Shown here piece by piece: positions 58,153-64,000 of a stretch of 64,000 nt of DNA. Origin of the DNA: Bacteroides nordii WAL 11050 = JCM 12987 (GTDB taxonomy: Bacteria > Bacteroidota > Bacteroidia > Bacteroidales > Bacteroidaceae). Positions within the stretch are counted from its first letter, which is position 1, and each line of letters opens with the position of its first letter. Made by a program: the position numbers and the translations under genes. The DNA is taken from NCBI GenBank assembly GCA_000613465.1, contig BAJA01000026.1, positions 1-64,000 of the forward strand. Direction: 5' to 3'. The notes under the pieces were generated by a model, which was given only the letters and a program-made list of their open reading frames with translations, was not told the origin of the DNA and ran no database searches.

Positions 58153-59845
58153 TTATTTATCGGCATCAAAGATAAATAAATATAGTTCTTTACTCATTTT
58201 GTTTTTTAATCGATTTTTTCGGGACTTTAAGGCATTTGTATTGGTTCCAGTGCAAATTATAATGATTGAATTGGGATATCCTAATAGGTATAAGATGCAA
58301 TATAATAAATCTTCTCTAGTCAATTCAGGACATTGTGCTTTCAGATCTGACATTGTATCTGAGAAAATCTGATAAATGCAATCCCATAGAAGTTCACGTT
58401 CTCCTGAGGTGAAGACTTTTTCTTCAATTCTTCTTTTTTGTTTTAGTTCTTGTATGATTTTGTAATAGGGAGTCTTTTGAAATAATTGGATACTATAATA
58501 AAATTTCTCTTTTTGTAATTGTTTTAGAATATTTTGTTTGTTCTCTTTCTCTTGTATAGAGTTTGGTGAATGGTTCACATCCATGTTATTCAGTTCCTCC
58601 TGCATCTTCATTATCTCTCCTCTTTTTTTCATTAAAGATTTCTGTAAGCCGATATATTCTTGTTTCCGATACCTATCGATCATCAAGAAAATGAATAAAA
58701 TTGAAATAATTATGAGAATAGAAAAGGAAATAGAGATTCTGGTTTGACGTTTCTGTTTTTCGGAAATTTCTTTTTTGTATCTTTCTATTGTATAGCTGTT
58801 TATTAACTTTGCAATTTCTTCTTTGTTCTTTCCTTCTCGAAGGGAATCATATAAGGTTGTGTATGTATCAATGTATTGTGTTGCTTCTTTATATTTTCCA
58901 CATTTTTTTTCAAGTTCATATAATGAGAAATGTCTGGAAGCTCGTAGAAAAGGATCTTCTTTAGTACTGCTAAGCGATAGATAGTAACGAGCTGAATCAT
59001 ATTGCCCCAGTTGGATTAAGATATCGCCAAGTAAAATGTACTTGTTGGTTATTTCATTCTCATTATTTTCATTATTATTGTGAATAGATTTTAGAACTGT
59101 GTGATAGGCTTCTGAATATTTCTTCTGATTGTAATAAATATGTGCAAGGTTACTAATTCCAATAGATATCCAGGATGAGTCACCGAGTGCACGTGATTTT
59201 TCTATGATTTCATTGTAATAATAAGCTGCGCTATCCCATTGATGTTGATACATAAATACTTCTCCAATTCCTTGTAAAGAGAAAAGTATATTCTTTTCTT
59301 CATTGTGGTTGATGTTTGTTTTGTAAGAAATACGATACATCTCCATCGCTTTGTCATAGAAACCTTGGCTGCGATAACAATCTGCCAAGTTTTCATAAAT
59401 CATAGTTTTCATTTCTGAATAACTGTTTGGAGAGGGAGATACATTCAATGCTTTTAAATAAGCGTCTATTGCTCCAACAATATCTCCCATATCATCGTAG
59501 ACACATCCTAAATAATAATAGGCTTTCACTTTTTTGTTCTTTATTATTTCTGTTTTTATAATAGTCTACCGCTATCTGGATTAAGGAGTCGTTGGTGTGT
59601 GGTATCCAATTTTTATGTTCAGCTTGTGTTAAAAGTAGAGCAAATCTGGCTCTGCTCTCTACTTCCATTTTTTGAGGTCTCTTGATTGAACTAAGTAGAG
59701 ATAATGCACTGTCTGGACGTGTGTGTATGATCGAGTCTGCTTGTGACAATAGAGTAAGGTATTTATTATCTTGCTGGCAGGCCACTAACAAAAACAAGAG
59801 AAGTAGTCCTTCAATAAGCGAGTATTTAGACGGTTTGTACTTCAT
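58153..59845 (-). pseudogene. TPR transmembrane regulator with C-terminal HTH-like domain, frameshifted in a T6 tract
   Basis: The start at 59845 (MKYKPSKYSLIEG) leads to a lipobox-like LLVACQQD and TPR-like text, then stops at 59492. The other frame starts near 59529 (KAYYYLGCVYDD) and has TPR repeats to about residue 350, a membrane segment (ISISFSILIIISILFIFLM), a coiled coil and the C-terminal ELTREDLLYCILYLLGYPNS with KSRKNRLKNKM, which looks like a LuxR-type HTH. The plus-strand T6 at 59530-59535 read as five gives EQKVKAYYYLG and a 563-aa protein. It likely regulates the genes downstream. Confidence 0.82.
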
Positions 59846-59903
59846 AATTAACAAAAGTACATAAAAAGAGGGACACTATAAACCTTTCTATATAGAAAAG
59901 CAT

Positions 59904-59911
59904 TATTTTTG
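59904..59911 (+). promoter_or_regulatory. Bacteroides -7 box of the SufT-like gene
   Basis: TATTTTTG, an exact TAnnTTTG match, 27 bases before the start at 59939. Confidence 0.6.
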
Positions 59912-59938
59912 TGTAAGTAATCAATAAAACTCTCAACT

Positions 59939-60250
59939 ATGACAAAGTTTGAAATAGAAGAAAAAATAGTAGACATGCTCAAGACTGTATTTGATCCGGA
60001 AATTCCGGTCAATATATATGATTTGGGACTTATTTATAAAATAGACGTATCTGAAACTGGTGAAGTGGTTATTGACATGACACTGACTGCACCTAACTGT
60101 CCGGCAGCCGATTTTATTATGGAAGATGTCCGGCAGCGGGTAGAATCGATAGAAGGAGTAACCTCAACTACCATCAATCTGGTTTTTGAACCGGAATGGG
60201 ATAAGGATATGATGAGTGAAGAAGCAAAACTGGAATTGGGATTTCTTTAG
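59939..60250 (+). CDS. sufT: MIP18/DUF59 family SufT-like iron-sulfur assembly protein
   Basis: The product is 103 aa, the normal length of the single-domain form. The pattern VFDPEIPVNIYDLGLIYKID (about 18-37) with LTAPNCPAADFI (Cys) and VNLVF-like INLVFEPEWDKDMMSEEAK marks the DUF59 family. SufT-type proteins help mature Fe-S proteins. It is not beside a suf operon here, so the symbol is by homology. It is followed by lpxH after 33 bases. Confidence 0.85.
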   Translation: MTKFEIEEKIVDMLKTVFDPEIPVNIYDLGLIYKIDVSETGEVVIDMTLTAPNCPAADFIMEDVRQRVESIEGVTSTTINLVFEPEWDKDMMSEEAKLELGFL

Positions 60251-60283
60251 TATAAAAACACTGAATATAAATACATCTACTTT

Positions 60284-61048
60284 ATGAAAAACGTTTATTT
60301 CCTTTCTGATGCTCATTTGGGCTCTCGTGCTATCGAGCACGGTCGTACACAGGAGCGACGGTTAGTGAATTTCCTGGATAGTATCAAGCATAAGGCTGCT
60401 GCTATCTATTTGTTGGGAGATATGTTTGACTTCTGGTATGAGTTTAAACTGGTTGTTCCCAAAGGATATACTCGTTTTTTGGGAAAGCTCTCGGAATTGA
60501 CAGATATGGGAGTGGAAGTGCATTTCTTTACTGGTAATCACGATATCTGGTGTGGAGATTATCTGACTAAGGAGTGTGGGGCTATTATTCACCGAAAACC
60601 ACTGACCACTGAAATCTATGGAAAGGAGTTTTATCTTGCTCATGGAGATGGCTTGGGAGATCCGGATAAAAAGTTTAAGTTCTTGCGTGCCATGTTTCAT
60701 AATGAGACATTACAGTTTCTTTTCTCGATGATTCATCCGAGGTGGAGTATCGACTTGGGGTTAACCTGGGCAAAGCATAGCCGGATGAAGCGTGAGGATG
60801 GGAAAGAACCTGATTATATGGGTGAAGATAAGGAACATCTGGTACTTTATACAAAAGAATATCTCAAAAGTCACCCCAATATTAATTATTTTATTTATGG
60901 ACACCGGCATATAGAACTTGACCTGATGCTTAGTGCTACCGCTCGTATACTGATTTTAGGGGATTGGATTAATTACTTCTCGTATGCTGTATTTGATGGT
61001 GAGAATCTGTTTCTGGAAAATTATATTGAGGGGGAAACACAATTATAA
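60284..61048 (+). CDS. lpxH: UDP-2,3-diacylglucosamine diphosphatase
   Basis: The product is 254 aa. The calcineurin-type metal motifs are present in order: SDAHLGS (8-14), LGDMFDFW, GNHDIW, AHGDGLG and YGHRHIE. LpxH hydrolyses UDP-2,3-diacylglucosamine to lipid X in lipid A synthesis, at the cytosolic face of the inner membrane. It lies 33 bases after the SufT-like gene, so both share the promoter at 59904. Other LpxI/LpxG types are excluded by these motifs. Confidence 0.93.
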   Translation: MKNVYFLSDAHLGSRAIEHGRTQERRLVNFLDSIKHKAAAIYLLGDMFDFWYEFKLVVPKGYTRFLGKLSELTDMGVEVHFFTGNHDIWCGDYLTKECGAIIHRKPLTTEIYGKEFYLAHGDGLGDPDKKFKFLRAMFHNETLQFLFSMIHPRWSIDLGLTWAKHSRMKREDGKEPDYMGEDKEHLVLYTKEYLKSHPNINYFIYGHRHIELDLMLSATARILILGDWINYFSYAVFDGENLFLENYIEGETQL

Positions 61049-61158
61049 TGCTTCGTTTATTTTTCTTTTAGTTACGTTTTTATAGATAAAAGGATATAGC
61101 ATTCAATTTATAAAAAGCTTTGTTTTCTTATGAATTAAACAAAAATAGGGCTTAAAAG

Positions 61159-61189
61159 TTTGATTTTATAATTTAAAATGGTATATTTG
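61159..61189 (+). promoter_or_regulatory. Full Bacteroides promoter of the winged-helix gene
   Basis: TTTG (61159-61162), 19 bases, then TATATTTG (61182-61189): both the -33 and -7 elements match the Bacteroides consensus at the standard spacing. The leader to the start codon is about 105 bases. Confidence 0.75.
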
Positions 61190-61294
61190 CTTTAAATAAG
61201 GGAGGTTCTGTTCAAATAAATCGGAGATGATTTATTTGTCATTTATAGATTCTGCGATAGAATAATATATTGTTTAACTTAAAAACGGAGAACT

Positions 61295-61537
61295 ATGAAC
61301 GAGCAAGATTTTAATAGTGCGTTGACTAAGATTGGGCGCATATTGAGGGAAACCCGTGAGATTAACACCCGAGAGTTGTTTAGTAAGCTGTCTTCCGCTC
61401 ACATGAGAATTGATCGGGAAAGTTTCGCGTTTATTTTAGGATGGCTGGCAAGAGATAAAAAAATAAGCGTTGAACTTAGAGGAGACAATATGGTCATATC
61501 TGAACAAAGTAGTAGATATGAATTTTCTTTTGGATAA
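61295..61537 (+). CDS. Winged helix-turn-helix protein (DUF2582-like)
   Basis: The product is 80 aa. The pattern GRILRETREINTRELFSKLSS and ESFAFILGWLARDKKISVEL matches the small DUF2582 winged-helix family in Bacteroides; the wing covers about 60-72. Probably binds DNA, targets unknown. It has a full-consensus promoter and is separated from the phosphatase gene by a strong bidirectional terminator. Confidence 0.83.
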   Translation: MNEQDFNSALTKIGRILRETREINTRELFSKLSSAHMRIDRESFAFILGWLARDKKISVELRGDNMVISEQSSRYEFSFG

Positions 61538-61566
61538 TATAATGTGTTATACCTTATCAGTGTATA

Positions 61567-61610
61567 AAAAACAAAAGTCCTCTAACTTTGAACAGAGGAC
61601 TTTTGTTTTT
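61567..61610. terminator. Bidirectional terminator between the winged-helix and phosphatase genes
   Basis: The left arm 61567-61583 (AAAAACAAAAGTCCTCT) and the right arm 61594-61610 are exact complements over 17 bp with a 10-base loop, with A and T runs serving each direction. Confidence 0.88.
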
Positions 61611-61611
61611 A

Positions 61612-63009
61612 TTAATACCTTCCGGCTTTTGCTATTCGTTTTGGAATTTCAATATTATCTATTTTTCCTCCGAAAAGTTGTGAACCAGCTCCAATGGCGA
61701 ATACCGGAACATAACCGGCTGAGTGGCTGCCGCTGGCCCAGTTGATCATTGCGATTTCATCCATCACTTCTTTGGCGCGTGCAGCCATTGGTTCGCTCTT
61801 CGAATATAAACTTTCTTCGAATACCACCTTGCTCTTTACGAATGACTTTTCGTATTCGTCACGCAATTTCTTTTCTTGTTCCCAGGAAATAGGTATTTCT
61901 TTCCAGAATCCCATGTTTTCTGCCAGGAACGATTTCATATCTTCCCAGGATACTTTGTTGTTTTTAGCTTTTCTTAGTTCGCTGATTTGTGTAGAAAGCA
62001 TGTCTGCTGAGTTTTTCTGATATTGAAGCACTTGCAGGTTCAGTGCATATTTACCGGTACCAAGGGCTATACCACCTGTTTCATGATCCGCTGTCACTAC
62101 GATCAGTGTTTCTTTGGGATGTTTTTTGTAGAACTCGTAAGCTACTTTGATTGCTTCGTCCATATCAATCACTTCATTGAATGTGGTAGCAGCATCGTTG
62201 GCGTGGCAACTCCAGTCTATTTTTCCACCTTCGACCATCAGGAAAAAACCTTTGTTTTTCTCTTTCGTAAGAAACTCAATTGCGCTTTCTGTAATTTGTG
62301 CTAAAGTCAGCTCTCCTTCTTTACGATCGATGGCATAGGGGAGAGATGAAACATCAGCACCTTCCTCCTGGATTAAGATCATTTTTTTTGCTTGAGGAAC
62401 TTTCGCCTTAAAGTCATTGTAGCCACGTGCCAGTGTGTAACCTGCTTCTTCAAACATTGGGAAAATGCTGGGTGCTTCTTTCTTATCAGCTGTTGTAGTT
62501 GGTTTTAGGAACCCCGATCCTGCATAAAAATCAAAATCAGCTTTGGGCAGATCTGTTGCAATTTCATAGTACATACTGCGGCTGGGTTGATGCGCATAGA
62601 AAGCAGCCGGAGTAGCATGGTCTATACTTACACTGGTAGCAATTCCGACTCTTTTACCGGCCTTTTTGGCTTTTTCAGCTACGGTTTGCAGGGGATTCTT
62701 TTGATCATCCATTCCGATAGCACCGTTGTAGGTCTTAGAACCTGTAGCTAAGGCTGTACCGGCAGCCGATGAGTCGGTTACGGAATTTGTTGCGGAAAAA
62801 GTACTGGCCATAGTACCTACCGGGAATTGTGTAAAAAGTAATGGCTCTACACCGATGCGTCCGTTTTGTAATTCTGCACGATACATTTCTGTACCATTCA
62901 CCTGATTTACCCCCATTCCATCTCCTATGAAATAGAACACATACTTTGCTTGCCCGTGTGCAACGACGGATATCAGGACAAAGCATAATACATACATTAA
63001 TCGCTTCAT
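61612..63009 (-). CDS. phoA: Alkaline phosphatase, PhoA family
   Basis: The product is 465 aa from the ATG at 63009; the frame extends to 63075, but the signal peptide begins at MKRLMYVLCFVLISVVAHG|Q. The metal and catalytic motifs are GDGMGVNQ, the serine nucleophile in TDSSAAGTALATG, DHATPAAFYAHQ, the late VTADHETGG and NWASGSHSAGYVP. It removes phosphate groups from periplasmic monoesters. It has its own -7 box and is not visibly linked to a Pho box. Confidence 0.95.
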   Translation of the reverse strand: MKRLMYVLCFVLISVVAHGQAKYVFYFIGDGMGVNQVNGTEMYRAELQNGRIGVEPLLFTQFPVGTMASTFSATNSVTDSSAAGTALATGSKTYNGAIGMDDQKNPLQTVAEKAKKAGKRVGIATSVSIDHATPAAFYAHQPSRSMYYEIATDLPKADFDFYAGSGFLKPTTTADKKEAPSIFPMFEEAGYTLARGYNDFKAKVPQAKKMILIQEEGADVSSLPYAIDRKEGELTLAQITESAIEFLTKEKNKGFFLMVEGGKIDWSCHANDAATTFNEVIDMDEAIKVAYEFYKKHPKETLIVVTADHETGGIALGTGKYALNLQVLQYQKNSADMLSTQISELRKAKNNKVSWEDMKSFLAENMGFWKEIPISWEQEKKLRDEYEKSFVKSKVVFEESLYSKSEPMAARAKEVMDEIAMINWASGSHSAGYVPVFAIGAGSQLFGGKIDNIEIPKRIAKAGRY

Positions 63010-63044
63010 TTTGTTATAAATTAAAAAGGTTTTTATTTGATAGG

Positions 63045-63052
63045 CAAATATA
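63045..63052 (-). promoter_or_regulatory. Bacteroides -7 box of phoA
   Basis: On the minus strand it reads TATATTTG, an exact TAnnTTTG match 36 bases before the phoA ATG, supporting the start at 63009. Confidence 0.65.
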
Positions 63053-63076
63053 ATGATTAAGCGGGGCATAAACACA

Positions 63077-63125
63077 ACAAACGGTAAACTAATTGCGGTT
63101 ATCTTGCAATTGGTTTACCGTTTGT
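63077..63125 (-). terminator. Hairpin between efp and phoA
   Basis: Positions 63077-63096 (starting ACAAACGGTAAACTAATTGC) pair with 63106-63125 over 20 bp with one G-T pair, loop 9 bases. It lies 3' of efp and just upstream of the phoA promoter, so it insulates phoA from efp read-through. Confidence 0.75.
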
Positions 63126-63146
63126 GGTATAAATGAAATATTTTTG

Positions 63147-63713
63147 TTATGCTTTCACACGTCCTACGTAAGAACCGTCACGTGTGTCAATTTCAATTGT
63201 TTCACCTTCGTTGATAAACAATGGAACACGTACTGTAGCACCGGATTCTACTGTAGCAGGTTTCAGGGTGTTGGTAGCTGTATCACCTTTCATACCCGGT
63301 TCTGTATAAGTAACTTTCATCTGAACTTTAATGGGCATGTCAGCGTAAAGTACGGTTTCTGTAGAAGCATCGGAAACAACATCTAACACAGCTCCTTCAA
63401 GCAGAAAATCAACACCATTGATCAAATCGTGAGCAATAGGATGCTGGTCAAAAGTTTCCTGATTCATGAAGATGTAATCTTCTCCTTCTTTATATAAGAA
63501 TTGGTAAGGACGACGTTCTACACGCACATCTTCCAACTTTTCACCGATGTTGAAACGGCGTTCGAGAACATAACCGCTTACTACATCTTTCAGCTTGGTA
63601 CGCATAAAAGTGTTACCTTTTCCGGGTTTTACGTGAAGAAATTCAATGCAGAAATAGAGTTTTCCGTCCATACGGATACAGGTTCCGTTCTTGATGTCTT
63701 GAGCATTAATCAT
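63147..63713 (-). CDS. efp: Translation elongation factor P
   Basis: The product is 188 aa, the standard length. It relieves ribosomes stalled at polyproline. The loop PGKGN places the conserved lysine at K32, the residue modified in other bacteria. The three beta-barrel domains are represented by DIKNGTCIRMDGK at the start and the C-terminal EGETIEIDTRDGSYVGRVKA. It has a -7 box upstream. Modifying genes (epmAB-type) are not in this window. Confidence 0.97.
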   Translation of the reverse strand: MINAQDIKNGTCIRMDGKLYFCIEFLHVKPGKGNTFMRTKLKDVVSGYVLERRFNIGEKLEDVRVERRPYQFLYKEGEDYIFMNQETFDQHPIAHDLINGVDFLLEGAVLDVVSDASTETVLYADMPIKVQMKVTYTEPGMKGDTATNTLKPATVESGATVRVPLFINEGETIEIDTRDGSYVGRVKA

Positions 63714-63770
63714 ACTTGATATCCTTTATTATTATAATGTTATTGAGTTATCGACTGATATTTCCGAGTG

Positions 63771-63802
63771 CAAAAGTAATCTAAATCGGCAAAAAACACA
63801 AA
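63771..63802 (-). promoter_or_regulatory. Bacteroides promoter of efp
   Basis: On the minus strand it has TTTG (63799-63802), about 20 bases, then TACTTTTG (63771-63778), a good match to the -33/-7 consensus, 58 bases before the efp start. Confidence 0.65.
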
Positions 63803-63829
63803 ATCTTTTGACTAAAAATGAGTTATCTC

Positions 63830-63860
63830 TTGGTTTATTTAAAAAAAGTGCCTATTTTTG
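63830..63860 (+). promoter_or_regulatory. Bacteroides promoter of rpmH
   Basis: TTGG (63830-63833) lies 19 bases before TATTTTTG (63853-63860), an exact -7 box; the rpmH start follows 46 bases later. Confidence 0.65.
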
Positions 63861-63905
63861 CAGCCCGATTACGTAGAATAATAACAATAAAAACAAGATA
63901 TAATA

Positions 63906-64000
63906 ATGAAAAGAACATTTCAACCCTCTAACAGAAAGAGAAAAAACAAACACGGTTTCCGTGAGAGAATGACATCAGCTAACGGTCGTAGAGTATTGGC
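63906..64000 (+). CDS. rpmH: Large ribosomal subunit protein bL34, truncated by the window end
   Basis: The frame from the ATG at 63906 begins MKRTFQPSNRKRKNKHGFRE and runs off the right edge after 31 codons and two bases. MKRTFQPS and GFRERM are diagnostic of bL34, a short basic protein of about 50 aa of the large ribosomal subunit. The start is preceded by a full promoter. Confidence 0.95.
   Translation, partial: MKRTFQPSNRKRKNKHGFRERMTSANGRRVL

Noticed and set aside
59682..59864. Plus-strand open frame over the start of the TPR gene
   Set aside because: It is antisense to a well supported signal peptide and TPR start and has no independent support.
1..64000. tRNA, rRNA, CRISPR array, prophage or insertion sequence
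   Set aside because: No tRNA cloverleaf, rRNA core sequence, regular repeat-spacer series, transposase or phage gene was found on reading either strand.

Overview
The window looks like a chromosomal segment of a gut-type Bacteroides (Bacteroidaceae). Support comes from a SusC/SusD pair, many copies of the Bacteroides sigma factor -7 box TAnnTTTG in front of genes, lipoproteins starting C-E/D/Q, low G+C by eye, and core genes typical of that genus. The species cannot be fixed from the sequence alone.

Region 1 (about 0.3-30.3 kb) is a long same-strand accessory locus. It holds a SusC/SusD transporter pair, two surface lipoproteins, a GHL10-type glycoside hydrolase-like protein, a secreted propeller-like protein, four NAGPA/DUF2233 phosphodiester glycosidase-family proteins, two TolB/WD40-like propeller proteins and two large zinc amidase (Amidase_3) proteins. 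The order glycosidase - propeller - amidase occurs twice, so a three-gene module has been duplicated. Most of the large secreted proteins end in a type-A T9SS-like C-terminal domain. The enzyme mix suggests breakdown and uptake of bacterial cell-wall material: peptidoglycan, perhaps with phosphodiester-linked sugars. The substrate is inference.

Region 2 (30.4-55.2 kb) is housekeeping: asd, a CPA2 antiporter, tcdA, lolD, a ComEA-like HHH protein, an NSS symporter, a VanZ-like protein, murF, folP, a CdaA-type c-di-AMP synthase, tldD/tldE, two acyl/aminoacyl transferase-like genes, lrgAB, a three-gene envelope/transglutaminase-like operon, pta-ackA, a glycosyltransferase and radC.

Region 3 (55.2-59.9 kb) is a more AT-rich accessory island on the minus strand: a TPR transmembrane regulator, a small DUF3244-like protein and two unknown lipoproteins. 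Region 4 (59.9-64.0 kb) returns to core genes: a SufT-like protein, lpxH, a winged-helix protein, alkaline phosphatase, efp and the start of rpmH.

Nine genes are each broken by one single-base indel, and in every case a one-base change in a short homopolymer would restore a family-like protein. This pattern points more to sequencing or assembly error than to real gene decay, although the T8 tract in cdaA and the two breaks in region 1 deserve checking. These nine genes are listed as pseudogenes with their full reconstructed extents.
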